DNA of 64,000 nucleotides from Sipunculus nudus (lineage: Eukaryota; Annelida; Sipuncula; Golfingiida; Sipunculidae), in NCBI GenBank assembly GCA_026874595.1, contig CM049316.1, positions 17,879,839-17,943,838 of the forward strand. The letters are read 5' to 3'. The notes under the pieces are model-generated. The model searched no databases. It saw only the letters and a program-made list of their open reading frames with translations, and was not told the origin of the DNA. The first letter of the stretch is position 1. Each line of letters begins with the position of its first letter. Position numbers and translations under genes: made by a program. Below are positions 21,376-35,583 of this stretch, in pieces.

Positions 21376-22682
21376 TCTAAGCTCAAGAAGACAGGGTAAG
21401 TGTTTATCAATGACCAACAAGTGTAGAATGGATACCACGTGGCGTATATGGTGTATGCCCTTGGTGTATAGCCAGAGGAAGTTTGGGAAATATTCAAGAC
21501 AAATAGAACTGAAAGAAAGAGAGAACAAACGCCGTTACTAGATGCTACTTTCATCATCGGTATATGAAATACGGTAGAATTCCTCCACATTATTAGTGTC
21601 ATTGCTTAAGTGGTTCTTATTTGCTGTTAGCATTGTAATGTAATGATATGCCGGAACATATTAATCTTTTTTTCGAGATTATTTAATTCATCTTGTCGAT
21701 GTTTAAATTTTTTTTGTTCATGTAACTCCACCATAACAATATTTAACTGATATGAGAAAATCATTTCTTGTCAAATTAATCCGGACATTATTTTATTTTT
21801 TTATCCTTATGAAAGAGTCATTAGAAAATAAATGCTAATAATAGGTGGCCTTAACTGGAATTCAGCATCGATGCATTCACGGTGTAAATGTTCTTATCTT
21901 GATTAATTAATTAAGAATGCTAATTTTATCCAGCAGCTATTTTGGTGTTGTTATGAAACAGACAATGATGTAATCAGTGGGAAAAACGCAAAGCCTATAC
22001 AAATGTATCAAATTTGGCATTGTTAAAAATATCTATTAATTAGTGCTAATGAAGATGACATTTGTGTTTCTATCTACAAATAGCCTTGAATGTGAAATTA
22101 GGTAAAAATTCGATTCGGTTTGTTTCTGCGCCAATTGAACACATTATAACCACGTGACTGGCTGAACTAATTATCTGACTTTCCTGCTAATGATATTAAT
22201 GAGCAGTCGTAAAAATCAATGACGTATCACCTAATATAAAAATAATGCACATCAGAACTAATTAAACCAATTATTATTACGAATCTGAAGAAACAATCAA
22301 TGAAGAAATATTTTTCTTTATTTGAAAACAACAGAAAACTTGAAACTGACATTTGCCATAAGAGGACACCAGCTGAGAAAAAGCAAGGAGTAATTAGATT
22401 TTGATAAGTTCACTGACCGTAAATCTTGTTCAGTTTACAGAGATTTAATATGCATGATTTTGACTAATCCACTCAGAGGTTTAAAAGAAATTATATTTGT
22501 GTCTGCCAGTCACGCAGCTTTCTTTTGCATTATTTGCATGTAGAGTTTTTCTCTGCCTGGCGACCACAGCTTTAAGATTTATAGACTACTAGTTTCTCCA
22601 GAAAGGATTTCGAGGCGTAAGAACCATTCAACAAATGAGATAAGGAAGCATCTTGCCGGGGATATATAATGCAAATGCACTC

Positions 22683-22685
<3 letters not shown>
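21376..22685. other. Intergenic, AT-rich with TAAT-type motifs
   Basis: No gene. Between about 21830 and 22300 there are many TAATTA/TTAAT/CTAAT motifs, including a GATTAATTAATTAAG core. See findings. Confidence 0.45.
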
Positions 22686-22727
<42 letters not shown>

Positions 22728-22738
22728 TTGTGTGTGTT
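22686..22738. repeat. (TA)n(TG)n microsatellite
   Basis: TA run changing to TG-rich sequence at about 22715. Confidence 0.93.
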
Positions 22739-22806
22739 ATACTGAAATGTAGATAATGACCACATTAAGTTACATATCATGCAGAACTCTTAAGCCTGCC
22801 CGAGTT

Positions 22807-22938
22807 TGTTACGGAACCTAATATCAACAGATCACGTGCTACACGAACCAAACGCCAACAACACATGGAACATCCGTGTGCACAATAAAACAATTATCTG
22901 TAAGACCGCTTCACCCAATAAAAAGGGCACCTGTAACA
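22807..22938 (-). mobile_element. 132-bp mini solo LTR with AGTT target duplication
   Basis: Bounded by TGTTACGG (22807) and CTGTAACA (22938) and flanked by AGTT on both sides (22803-22806, 22939-22942). On the plus strand its first ~33 bp match, with few differences, the inverted 3' terminus of the Gmr1-type LTRs in this window, and its last bases match their inverted 5' terminus. The middle of a 760-850-bp LTR is absent. The 4-bp duplication equals that of copy 1. It is either an internally deleted solo LTR or the LTR of a miniature derivative. No coding content. Confidence 0.8.
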
Positions 22939-25900
22939 AGTTGCATTATCCAAAATCAGTTTCAGCATTCTTCAAATATATAAAAATAGCAGAACCATAG
23001 TAGGAAATAAATTTTAAGGTTAGCTGCTTCACAGCTGGTATCATTGTTTCCATCGCAATCTCTCCTTTCAACTGAAATGTCTTCTTTCTCCTTTTACATC
23101 ATTTTCAAAAAGCCAGAATTGAAAAAAAAATATCCTTCTTGAGGAATACAATGAAGATCAATATCAGCATGGCTTCCCGTAGCTGATAAATTTACTAAAA
23201 TGTTGGCATTTAAAATATTATAAGAACATTTATATGTCAATCAATGGGAACATGAGAGATAGAGAGGTTTTATATGGGCAAATCTTAGAGACAATAGTCC
23301 GGAACTTTAAACCTCATAAAACGCTGAAGTGAATAAGATATTTATGTTATCAGAACACGCCAATGCTTACGTATATGATCATGTTAATCATCTAAAACAT
23401 AATGAAGGATGACATGCTTACAGTTTCGTATGCTACGAATTGAATAGAAAAGTATATAACCTGGTTTTGAAGAACATTAAAGGTACCAAATACAGGGATA
23501 TATTTTAACGTTATTTTTCAGTTTCAATTCATGTGACCCTATCAAAGATACCTGATACGATTGGAAAATCATTTTAAATGGTTAAACATACACGTGCCTG
23601 CTTTTACCAGATATTGATGAATGTCTCTGGTAATAAATATTTATGTCATGTGACATCATTAAGTAATTTTAAAAAATATATTAAAAATAGTTTACAAGTT
23701 TAGCACATGTTGAAATGTTACGAATATTTAAAAGATGAAAAATTGCCAAAAATGTAAATGAAATTTTCGTCAAATGTCACGTAACTGGTGTTTGTGTACC
23801 GAGTCTAGTTTTGTTTCCTACTTAAATGATGAACTGGTTGGTGTGTGTGGATGTGTCTGGTTCTTCAATTCATTAAAGTAATCGTCTGATAAATATAATA
23901 AAATTTAACAGACAATTGGAAAATTGAAAAAAAAATTAACAATGAAGTTTACCTTACACTATAGATGGGTAATATATCTTAATAAAGTATAAGATCACAA
24001 TTCATTAAGTCACGCTAGATATGAATGAGAACTTTCTCAAGAGAAAGCAGGAGAAAGGTAGCAATGAAGGAAGGTAGACGGAAGAGATTACCATTGGCAT
24101 CTAAAACGAAGGTAATTTGGCGATGATATCCAGATCAAGAGGAACGGCTTAGAGAATAACTTGCTTTGATTCTTGTACGTGATTTGTCGATAAAAGCAGA
24201 CAATCGTGACATGTAGGTGAGCTTTACCAATTATGGAAACATTGGAGTAAAAAAAAATTGACATAAAATTTCCAAAACTTATCCCTGACTTTCCGTGTAA
24301 GGTTTTCGTGTATGTTGACCCTCGGAGATATGAAGGTATATCCCTGGGACAACTACAGGTGGTTCCCTTGAGAATATTTGTTGTTTTCTATATGTGGACT
24401 GTTAGTATATATTGCATGGGCTGATTTGCATAATTTTGTGTGGACATCCTAATTATTATTTTATTTTATGTGGGCACATGAAATTTCTAAATAGAATGTA
24501 ATTATTTATATTCCCGATTATAAAAAAAATCAGAATTTATTTATCATGGAGAATATAATGCGATTGTTATTTTCTATATTTACATCCAACGTAATTAATA
24601 TATTTGAATTATCCTTCATATCGAATGAGCTCGCGCCTTTCCAAGTATGAATCCTGTAGAGCAGCCGGACTCTAAGAGAACAGAGACTAAAACGGTTTGT
24701 GTTAAGGATCAAACAGGCCTAGATTACAGACATAAACCAGTACACGTTAAGGTTGCGTGTACGTTCCTGTGTAGACTTATGGCCAAAGGTAAATAGCCCC
24801 GTTAGTAAGGCAGGGTTGATAGAGATTGATAGCACAGACCTCCTTCCAAGTAGTACGGTGCCAGCCTGCACGGGGCTTCCTCGCATTACGTGCTCCAACC
24901 AGGCCTCCTATAGACTAAAACTGAGGGGGAACAGAGCAGCTCTGATATATACATTGTGCTGTTAAATTGCAATCCTTTATTTTAACCGACTGAGCAGAAT
25001 CTGACTCACAAGAGTACGACTCTGCTGGTTAGGGTTTGGGGGCGTCAAAATCCGCCACCCAAAATGCACCTGGGCTTCAAAATACAGCTCTGCCGTATGT
25101 ATAAACGTGGTCAGGATGATGAAGTGCGTTCAAATATGTTGGATAAGAATTGTTTCAAGGTAAATTAAATAAACATGGGTGACTTTTGTGGTAAGGACTT
25201 CACGGAATAAGTAATATTTTGTTAGCATACGCATGTGAAATGTTAATAGAAGAGTTTCCTTGAAATGTCACAAATTTTTATTTTAAAGTTTGACAATTGA
25301 GCTATATGTATTCCCGGTCGTCCCACAGAGGCTGTAACTGGAAGAGCTTCGTATTGTGTATATAAACGCCATCTTATTGTTACTGCAATGGATGCTGTAA
25401 CAGACTGGTGTTCATCTTATATAGACTGGTTCTCTGGGAGTTATGGGTATCCCCGAAATCTCTTACAATTTTAACACCCCTGAGATTTACTCCGTTTTCT
25501 TTCTAAACTCAATCTATCTTTTTGACAGGGGCACATACCTAAGTCACTCAAATTAACCCCGTCCTTCATAAAATCTAATAAAACGATTTACTTGAAAGCC
25601 AGGATTAGATGGCATATTGATTATTGCCTTGAGACTCTCCCATAAAATGGATCTCCAATTCCACAGTTGCTTAGCCTGATGACCTGTATTAATAATGTCG
25701 TTTGAAGCAAAATAATACAAGTTTATAATTATCAACATTTTTTGTTATCAGACTTGCTTTTTTGAGGGAATGGAGAAGAATGAAATCTAAGAGTAATAGA
25801 GATGGTAATCTCAGAATAAGAAAACTAAAACAGGCACCTGGGAATCAGTAATCGTGTTAGTATTTCTCACAGAGTTGGGAAGCAATGGCAGCGGAAGATG

Positions 25901-26028
25901 CACTATTGGCTACTAACATACTACCACCATCACTGGGGCGCCAAAATCATAGTCCAGCGACGTGTCAGGCCCTACAGGAACATAGGCAAAAAATCATTAG
26001 TGTTAGGGAGGGAATTTGTCTTGGACCA
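22939..26028. other. Intergenic, no gene seen
   Basis: About 3 kb of AT-rich DNA without recognisable exons. The frame at 24753-24965 shows no domain. Confidence 0.5.
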
Positions 26029-26096
26029 TGGCCTGGACAGTCGAGGGGTAAAACGCACGGCTCTCTCCGCAAGCGACCCATGTTCGATCCCTGAAA
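26029..26096 (+). repeat. Possible tRNA-derived SINE head
   Basis: CCTGGACAGTCGAGGGGTAA resembles a degenerate A box/D arm, and ATGTTCGATCCC at 26080-26091 is B-box-like, with spacing compatible with a tRNA promoter. The fold is poor, so SINE-derived is more likely than a gene. Confidence 0.4.
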
Positions 26097-29000
26097 AAAG
26101 TTAATGGTAATAAGTGGCAAAACGCCTATTGCAAAACTTTGGTTTGCCTGACTTGCGAGCAAATGTCCGTGTTGAAAGTGCTTGAATTATTTTTGCCCCC
26201 CCCCCCCCCGAAAGTTATAAAAAAAACAACAAAGAACCAAAATCAGATATGTCGGAATAGGTCACTTTAAACTCGTACTTCGTTTGGCATGAACACTTTT
26301 ACCGTCCCATTTAGCTGACCTTAATCTTTATGAAGAAACCATTAATCCCATTAATAATACATTTTCGTTTTTAATATTGAAAATACCATTAATTAAATAC
26401 CATCAATCATTCTCTTAACTTCATGTTGATTATTTTGACCATTTGAAAATGTGTCTCATTTTTTGTATCCTCACTGCAAATCGTTGCAAGGTAACGTGCG
26501 TATTTTGTCCTAACTGGTAAATACGAAGAATGGAAGAAAAAACTCTTCTCGCTCGCTTCATGAGTCCGTAAACCAGTTTATTTATTTGCATGTGTGGCCC
26601 TAGTGAGTATATATAGTGATAAGCTTAAGGCTATATCAACTGACACCAAGCCAGACGACAAAAAAAAATAATGTTGCCAGTCTGTCGATCACATGTTAAG
26701 TGAATATCTGCTGTCACATGCCGCGGTCTCCGAGTGATATTTCCGGCAGTTCTGTAGAGGATTGTCTGACACGGTACATAGAGTGTGACATCTCAGCACA
26801 AAAGGATAGCTTACAGCAGATATCGCCACCTGTGGTCTAGACGGGCTGACGTTTCCCCGTGATCGACCGCCTGGGGAATAATACAGGTGTAAACACCTCA
26901 AACTAACGCCATTTTAGAAATCGATTTAATACTAACCCCGAAGGTAGCCTGAAATCGATCTCAACCCCCCCCCCCCCCTAATTTTCAGATTATCTCCCGC
27001 CCATATATTCATTTATTCAATCAATCAAGTCGTTTTATAATAAGTTATAAATGTTATGTGTCATTAAGATATAAATGCCATGATATTAATATCACTCATA
27101 TACTGGTACAAATATAAGTTATGTACTGTACCGAATATTCGTTTGGGAAATTTTATTACACCTTGCAAAAAAAAATCTGTTGTGTGTTCTTTCATATTTT
27201 CTGCATTTTCTCTGACATGCCATCCCCTGTAGGCTGAGTGCTTTAGTAATATTAACATTCAACAGTTTCAATAAAAAAATGCACAGGTAAGAACGTCCTT
27301 CATTAGTAAAATACTATAGACAGGAGGGTCCTGGGCTATAAGTTAGGAAATATCTTACCTTTTAATTACTATACCTTCAGTCGAAATGGGTTATAATAAA
27401 AAAATATCAGTGAATCCCGCAAAATCCAGGCAGGTTCACACAAAAATGCAACTGAATTTTTAAGTATCACATTTTCATTTGTATTAAATGCAGTTACCGT
27501 GAACTGTAATGAGTTGAGAAAAGTGTTAGATGTATTCAAATTATATATCTTATGAATGCTGTTCTTGGCATCTTCGTAGACTATCACATTACAAAACACA
27601 CACGAACCTTATTCTTAGATGGCATTGATGCATGATCTGTAAAGTTAAGATAAATGTGAATACTTTGTAGATTTATGTAAACAATTGCACAATGAAACAT
27701 ACTTATAAGTGCATTTGTGTTTGAATTTTTAACCAAATTTGTATACGCATTTGATAACATTTGCCTACACACATCATATCTCAACAATGTAAATACTCTG
27801 ATACACATAAATATGCACACAAACATGCACACGCCGATAAGAAATGCACATAAAGTTGTCGGTCGCGGTTGGTTATGCATACAATGTTCTTAGTTGGATA
27901 GAAGTGTTTCGACGTGACCAAACAAATAAAAGAAAAAAAAATATTTATTACAGGAAACATTGATTTAAAAATGGTTACGATGTACCATTTTACTTGGATG
28001 TGGCCACCAAGGTTTGCTAATGAGCCCGCGGCGTCGCATTACGGTTGACATGAAGCTAACATCCAAATTACCACGAGCCAGTTACTTTGATCCGTAAGGC
28101 CGCCCGATACTGTATGTTCATCTTCGAGCCAGGAGAGATCCTTTACTAAAACCTTATAATCTGACTACAAATAACGCGCCAGGCCTCGTGAACCTATAAA
28201 CACTTCCCCTGTCCAACCCCGATCCCTAAGCCGATCTCTTTAACACAATCATTTCATTGATGTAGGAAACACACCCAGATTAAGATTTGGTTTGGCACCA
28301 GTTACCTGAATGTACAATTGATCTGAAAACAGGGGCGGACACAGGACGTAAGAAGAGGGGGGGGGGGCTACAACATTGTCCAGTGAAAAATCATGCCCGG
28401 AATGCCAGCTGACTTTACACAAATCTGTAGGAGAAGGGAAGAAACCGGTTCATGACGAAAATTCGGGCACTGTTTCGGTATTAGGATTGAATATTGTTCA
28501 TATTTGTTGTCGAAAAAGAGGGCGCTTGCCTCCTGTACCTCCCCACTGAATCCGCCAATGCCAATCGACCCTTAAATGTATACACAGCAATCGATTCTTT
28601 AAGGTATAGGATATTCTCGTTAAAGTAACTATGGGTGATTGAACATTCTTATGGCTTACGTGTTTTAACAGAGGTTGGTATTGACGAGAATGCTGTGTTT
28701 TACAGAGATATTTTATACTATGAACGTCTGAGTATTAAAAAGAAAATCGTACTCCATCGAGTGAATTTTATGGACCCATGCATATAATCAGCTGAGGACG
28801 GTACCGAATGAACGAACGAAAAAAGTGGAAACGAGGCTAGAGCCGATCACTAGACGCCAGCAGGCCGGGGCCCGTGTCGTCTGCCTGGCCAACGACACTG
28901 GGAAGAATTAATTATTTATGGCAATATTTTTTTTTGCTAGTATGAACTTTTAAAATATTGAAGACGCATTACATGCATGTCAATAAAGTTTAGGTTTAAT

Positions 29001-30375
29001 TTTTTTATTACCATATATCTCCAAGCCTTGGTAATGATTTCCAGGCTCAATTATGATATTGACAAAGCAAGCCTGTACATGTACCTTACTTTAATGAAAA
29101 TTGTACCTGTTATCTGACCTTCAGGGATTCAGGGATTACAAACACCAAAGAAACCAAATGAAAACTTTCCACTGAGCACATCACTAAAACACCATTATGC
29201 AGTAACAATGATTGATTATGGCTTATGGGAACACAAGTTTAAGATGATTTTACCCCTTAAGTATCGCTTTCATAGGCATTAACTGATTCGCTATAGTCAT
29301 AAATAAAGCACGGACTTACAAGTGAAAATCTTACTCATTGGGGGATTAACTTTGGGGAGATTAAAGATTTATAAGTGTACAGCACAGCCTTTGGAACGTG
29401 AAGTGTTATTTTTGGTTCGATATAATACATTAATGCTTATCTTGACCTTTGACCTTCCACTAAGTGGCGGTTATATGAAGCAGGGAAGTGATACCCTGCT
29501 TGAAATGAAAGAGCAAAACTCTGTCGATCCAGTCGAGGACTATTGAGTACACACCTTAGTGGCAACGAACCCTTGAAGCTATATAGGAAGAACTGGGAGT
29601 TTGTCTATAGGCTTACTGGCGCAGAGCTGAGGGATTATTTTGAGTGAACAAACTATTACGTCTGCCACGCAGGAGATAAAATGTCACCGTTAGAAGAAAT
29701 CAATGATGAAAACCGACGTAAATTCACGGGTTCGTCCTTTGTAATTCACGGGTTCGTCCTTTGTAATGCTCTGTTGATACCTTACCATTAATAATGCCTT
29801 TCGTCCTTTTTTATTAATCACATTTCCTTGATAACCAGTGTTTAATGCGTCTTTTTAAACAGAAAACGTTTGATTAATACAGGGATTCTTCGCAGTGACA
29901 CTAGGTTTCGCAGGATAGGGTTAAAATAGGACACTATAAAACATTATAAACCAACTTAGTGATCATAAAATGACCATGAGTTTTACACAACATCTCATTA
30001 AATCCAAAGGGGAGAAAATAACTTAAAAAGGTACTGACACTTAGCAAAACTGCGGGCAACTATACTAAACAATATCAACGGATTCTGATGAAATATGGTG
30101 AAGGGTTTGATTAATACCCAAGAATCAATCGAGTACACTTTGGAAGTAATCTGGGTCACCAGAATGTTTTAACTTATAATATTATTTACTCTAGTGAATA
30201 ATAAAAAAATTTCCTGGTCAAGGACCAGGACTTATTCATTAGTATTAGGGACTACCTTTACTCTGGAGTTTACACCTGGATTAATAATGACACCAATGTT
30301 CGCCGTATCTGTGTACATAACAAAGGCTTACGGCGGAGGTTGTTGACTACTAGTTGGTTATAATATTTTGTTTAA
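26097..30375. other. Intergenic, no gene seen
   Basis: Over 4 kb with no protein signature. Contains poly-C tracts (about 26197-26208, 26965-26978), a poly-G tract (about 28359-28368) and a tandem duplication of about 22 bp at 29722-29765. Confidence 0.5.
29722..29765 (+). repeat. Two-copy tandem duplication, ~22 bp
   Basis: AATTCACGGGTTCGTCCTTT occurs twice head to tail. Nothing suggests function. Confidence 0.85.
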
Positions 30376-30389
30376 GCACACACCCACAA

Positions 30390-30427
<38 letters not shown>
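30376..30427. repeat. (CA)n(TA)n microsatellite
   Basis: CA-rich run followed by a short TA run. Confidence 0.93.
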
Positions 30428-30554
30428 GAAAGCGATCACCACTACGAGTGATTTGTTACCATGGTTATGTTCTCTACACATGTGTTTACTTGGTATATAA
30501 TACTGTCCCACTAAGTGATTTATACATGATTAAATTTTGAGTACTTACAATCAG

Positions 30555-30640
30555 GGCCTTGTAGAAGATCAGTATATTCTGAACAAGCTTCCCTGAATAA
30601 AGATTGAGTAATAATAAATAAATGAATAAATATATGAATG
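30555..30640 (+). repeat. Probable LINE 3' end remnant
   Basis: GGGCCTTGTAGAAGATCAG, then TTCCCTGAATAAAG and an AATAAATAAATGAATAAA tail. This resembles the 3' UTR terminus of animal LINEs and is similar in layout to 5315-5380. No coding part is retained. Confidence 0.4.
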
Positions 30641-32036
30641 ATGTTTAAGATTGAGGCGGCTATCAAAAGCGGACTTTCAGATAACAACCTTATCAGCTAA
30701 CCACTTTTGATTTAAAAGTCACGCTGAGCACGTTGTAATTTGGCAGGTGGAATCTGCACGTCAGATTGACCCAGTGACTGGGAGGAGCATCCGTGAACGA
30801 CTGGCAGAGCAGACGAAATTTGTTTCAGATTGAACCATTATTGAAGTTGGTCGTCCCAGATTTTCTATCCGAGGAAATGCAAATAACAAAGGGATTCCAG
30901 ACTGAATGTGGTATACTTCAATAAAAGAAAGATGAAAGAACTTTATGGCCAACTCAGGGACAGAGAAATATAAATCTTGTTTGTGTCTCGGGGACGGTTG
31001 TGATTCCCTGGCTTTACATTGCAGCCCGAATATCTAGCCGTGTACACATGACTCAGCAGGCATTTATATATGGTTGGTATGCCCAACTAGATTACTGGTA
31101 CAAGCCATACGGGGAAATGAACTGCAACGGTCATCCAACGGTCATAAGCTACGACTGATAAATCAATACGAAAAAACACATGTGAACAAACTAAACTGGA
31201 AATCCGTCTCTATGACAACGGGCCAATTCATGTAATGCGTCCAGTTGCACATGCTAGCCATGTAGTATTCATGCGGTCAGAAATTCACAGACATGCAGAG
31301 GGATGAACCAATATGCTGAGTTAAAACTCAATTTTTCTCTCACATTATAGGTGTTGTTATAAAGTTTACCATAAAGGGTAACAATCATTCTGGTTTGTGT
31401 CAAGTGACAGCATACTTGCAAACTATGAGACGCTGTCAAAGAGACAAAAATATTTGCATCCTGATAGAACCTTACAGTGCGGTCTTCGGTGCAAGATGTA
31501 AACTCTTCAGCGATAGTATGACCGTTTCATTATTGGTTCGTTTGAACTGATTCTGTCTTAGTGTTTTTAAGAACACTGGAGATATGAAGACTTTATTATA
31601 AACAGGGATTCAAGCGCCTGTGTTCTAATAAGTTGGTCGTAGAATGTCTACTGTCAGAAGGCCGAAACGTGAAGAACGGGTGGGTTTATCTGGAAACCCA
31701 GGAATGTTATTGATAATCAGGAAGGAAATCTAAGATAAACAGTCCCAGTATGAGTGTATCTCTTCCCGGGATAGCATAAACAGCCAAATGACAGCCTAAA
31801 GGGCCACTTATGTACACATCCAGTTTACAAAGTGAAGCCTCAACTGCACATGGGATTTGCTGGTAATACAACACCTGTGGTTCCGGGAGTATAGATTGAC
31901 GGGCAGCCTTATGACATTTAATCTGCGATTGTAGTTTATCGATCTTGTTCACTCTATTGGTAAGTTATAAAATATGATAAAAAAGCGGCCGGTGTATTGT
32001 GTTTTCTCTCTGTCTCATTCTCTGTCACTATGTACG
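30641..32036. other. Intergenic, no gene seen
   Basis: Nothing recognisable on either strand. Confidence 0.5.
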
Positions 32037-32300
<264 letters not shown>

Positions 32301-33267
32301 GAGAGGGAGTTCTGACAAGAGAATACATGACCAATATAACTGACTAAAGAATATGTGGCTAAGAGACCTAAAGATAATCGACTGATGTACAGTTTATTCA
32401 CGCAGTGTAAGAGTGATTTGAGGGTGTTCACACACGCAAAATGACAGCAAGTTCAAGAATGTAGCAAACCGCAAATAAGTTAACTTTTTGACCAGTTAAA
32501 AATATCCTTTGTGTTGACAGAATATTTTTTTTCTACAAGAACGCCTGATGGGCATACCTCAGCTCAAAGCCCGGCGTTAGCACGAGTTCTGCGCGTACTA
32601 TTCAAATTACCTTATCATCAAATGCGAATGGGGAGCAAAGATACAGGCTGTCAGAAGATACATCAACTAGGCGTCCCGCTGTGTTCAACACTACATCGAA
32701 CCCGAGGTCTATTTATACCTAACAACCATCGTTTGGTCTGTTATTTCCTACCCCGGGCTTATTACAGGTAACAGGAACCCAGCATTATAACTATACAGAC
32801 GCTACAATAAACAACAAACAAATCATGCAGAAATGTAAACATGTCTCTTCACAGCGGCCTCCTGGAATGTCAGCCCTAGGCCCGGAAATTTAGGTCCCGG
32901 GAGTTATCATTATTTTCTACCGAAATTACTCTTAATACTCATTTCATGTGAATTCTGATTTTATGAACGAAGAAGAGCAAAGGCGTATACACTATATAAG
33001 TCCACACATGTAATAGAACAAACAGAGGTGTATCAAGGTGTGCCGTAGGGGGCCATGCCCCCCCCCCCCCTCCATCCAAATTTGCATGTAATATTGAGGC
33101 AAAACATTCCAGACAGTAATATCTACTAAGAAGTTAAAAACATAAAAGTAAATATAAAATCAGTCATATTTACTTCATAACTGTAGGCTTTCATATGAAG
33201 ACAATAAAAGTTTCCGATTGTTTCCAGTCTTAAAATGGTACAAGGATATTGAGGTAGGCTGATTCTT

Positions 33268-33299
<32 letters not shown>

Positions 33300-33533
33300 T
33301 TCCTCGACTAGCGGATATGATGTACCCCCCTTCCCCCCCCCCCCCTCTTCCGTAAGTCCCGGCTACGACGCTGACGAGAATGTACCTGACAGAAATATAT
33401 GTACCCTCTCCGGGGGTTCTTTGGGGCCCCTTAGGGTTCTATATGTAACCCTGATAATGGGTGCTCCTAAGAACTCTACAGGAGGGTTCTTTCGGGAACT
33501 ATTTGGTCATGAAAGGTTCTAGAGTGTCATGTT

Positions 33534-33586
<53 letters not shown>

Positions 33587-34082
33587 TATATATATGTTAT
33601 ATATATATATATTTATTTAAGAAAGTAGTTTAGGATTTCATATCATTTCAATTAGAACAAACTCATTATAAACGTCATATGTCCATATTAAAAGGGAAAC
33701 AGGTTTTGATAATTGCAAGAACCACGGCGATAAAATCATATTTGTGACTTATTGATTACCCCAACACTTATTAAAAGGTAATATGTTATTTTTACTGCAT
33801 TTATTAATGCCTTGCCGCAACAATCATTGTGAAATGCAACTTAATTAGTCCCGTAATTCAAACAATTCAGTTAAATTAAGTGACCCAGCTTACAGGGAAT
33901 GCATTCCTTTGGAATAAAGCGACTGTGTCAGAGGTGTTCCTGCTATGGCACGGCTTTCCAAACTGTCTCATTACTCTGGTTTCTTAAGAATGTGCATTAT
34001 TTTTAACTGACAATATGACAGTACATGGATTAATGTGATAAAGCGGACTAAAAATACAAATTCACCCAAAATCTAGCTTATC

Positions 34083-34139
<57 letters not shown>

Positions 34140-34738
34140 CATATGTACATAAGTTGACCCTACATATCGACCGCACATTGGTTATTAAAGTAGACGTTGG
34201 TTATTTATTTGACATTAAAATGCATGATGATTCGTTACGGTCACTCTGATGATACTAACGTTACGGATAAAACTGGGAATAAAATTATTTCAAACAAAAT
34301 AACACAAAAAAAATCGAAAGAGTTTTAAGTATTAATTCATGTACATAGGTATCATAGATTGCGTTAAATTTCATACTATACTGCATTAGATGAACAAATA
34401 TCCAGTTTTATTATTATTTTTTTTTTGCTTGTTCATAAAGCGTCATACCGCCGGCTACTTAATTGTATGATCACGTCATGTAAATATAATGGGACTCGGC
34501 TCAATGGGACTTTCTCACTGAGGCACGTCCAACTGGCGCCCGTCCAACTGACACGTAATCGGCGTGACCAAACATTGACAGACTCCCTCAGATCCATGTG
34601 ATTAATCCCCCAGTTAAATAGTTTTCAAATCAACTCTCCAGATGGTCCCACTTACTGGCAAGGTTCAAATAGGCTTGGAATAAACAGGTGTTTAACGCCT
34701 TTTAAATAATGAATTATTTCTCGGACAATTTCAAGGAG
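32301..34738. other. Intergenic with microsatellites
   Basis: No gene. (TA)n at 33268-33301, 33536-33613 and 34085-34137; poly-C at about 33058-33071 and 33337-33350. At 33405-33525 there are repeated GGTTCT/AGAACC-type motifs in both orientations. Confidence 0.55.
33405..33525. repeat. GGGTTCT-motif foldback repeat
   Basis: Several GGGTTCT and AAGAAC/GGGAAC motifs in inverted order. A sequence of the same style occurs at 38925-39065 (GGTTCC, AAGAACC). Probably a degenerate MITE family. Confidence 0.4.
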
Positions 34739-34784
34739 TACGGAAGCGTATTGCTGCCACCTAGTAAAAGAAAAATAAATTATT

Positions 34785-35060
34785 TATCTCGTACGTACGA
34801 CATAGTATCTCGTACGTGCGACATAGTATCTCGTACGTACGACATATTATCTCGTACGTACGACATATTATCTCGTACGTTCGACATATTATCTCGTACG
34901 TTCGACATATTATCTCGTACGTACGACATATTATCTCGTACGTACGACATATTATCTCGTACGTACGACATATTATCTCGTACGTACGACATATTATCTC
35001 GTACGTACGACATATTATCTCGTACGTACGACATATTATCTCGTACGTACGACATATTAT
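34785..35060 (+). repeat. Left 21-bp palindromic array, 13 units
   Basis: Unit ATCTCGTACGTACGACATATT with core CGTACGTACG, a perfect 10-bp palindrome. The 21-bp period keeps frames open on both strands, so several repeat proteins appear open; these are artefacts. Confidence 0.97.
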
Positions 35061-35063
35061 GAG

Positions 35064-35232
35064 ATTGTTTTTTGTCGTTGATTGCGCCCGGGGCAAGCTC
35101 TTTTCAACTTGTGTAACGGATTTAGCAATCGGTTTTAGAACGAAATATTGACAGATACGGTAAACTTTAAGGAGACTACACTGTATTTCATGTTTACTTA
35201 ATATACCATGTATGTGAAATGTAAATAGTTCC
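35064..35232. repeat. Inner inverted repeat, left copy
   Basis: Matches the reverse complement of 36313-36485, sharing for example CGAAATATTGA and GGAGACTACACTGTATTTCA. Contiguous with the left array. Confidence 0.85.
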
Positions 35233-35296
35233 CGTTAGAAGCCACTTTTCGTGGATTTAAACTCTCTACTACAATCGGCTCTTTCACTCATATATA

Positions 35297-35580
35297 CAGT
35301 GAAAACTGGTCTAACGGACACCTAACTTAGGCGGACGACTGGCGATAACGGACAAGAGAATTTAGCCCCTTCGAAATTCCGTATATGTTGTGTATAAGCA
35401 GAACCTCTACAAGGCGGACACCTCGATCACTACTGCGGACAACGGACAGCAGATTGCAACTCAAACGAACATTCTAAGAGTAAATGAACCTGTCAAATAC
35501 GGACACGATAAGCCATCTCCGGCGGACACTGATCACTCACCCGGGACAACGTCAAAGGCCACAACTTTAGAAAGATTTCC

Positions 35581-35583
<3 letters not shown>
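35297..35583. mobile_element. Nested pogo/Tigger-like MITE, TA duplication
   Basis: Starts CAGTGAAAACTGGTCTAACG after TA and ends AAGATTTCCCTG before TA. The start resembles the pogo/Tigger TIR type (CAGTGaAACCt...AACG). The interior repeats CGGACACCT-like motifs. The right TIR is degenerate, so the call is moderate. It sits in the loop of the host TIR element. Confidence 0.5.

Noticed and set aside
25885-26104. Two overlapping 68-69-residue frames as a small gene
   Set aside because: No domain, two frames open at once, and the 3' part overlaps a tRNA-like SINE motif.
34785-35060. CRISPR-like array
   Set aside because: Units are contiguous with no spacers, and the context is eukaryotic transposon ends.
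34709-35151. Open frames with SRTYDI or MSYVRDN repeats on both strands, and their mirror at 37690-38010
   Set aside because: The 21-bp period (seven codons) keeps all frames free of stops. Frames are open on both strands at once, so they reflect the array and not a protein.
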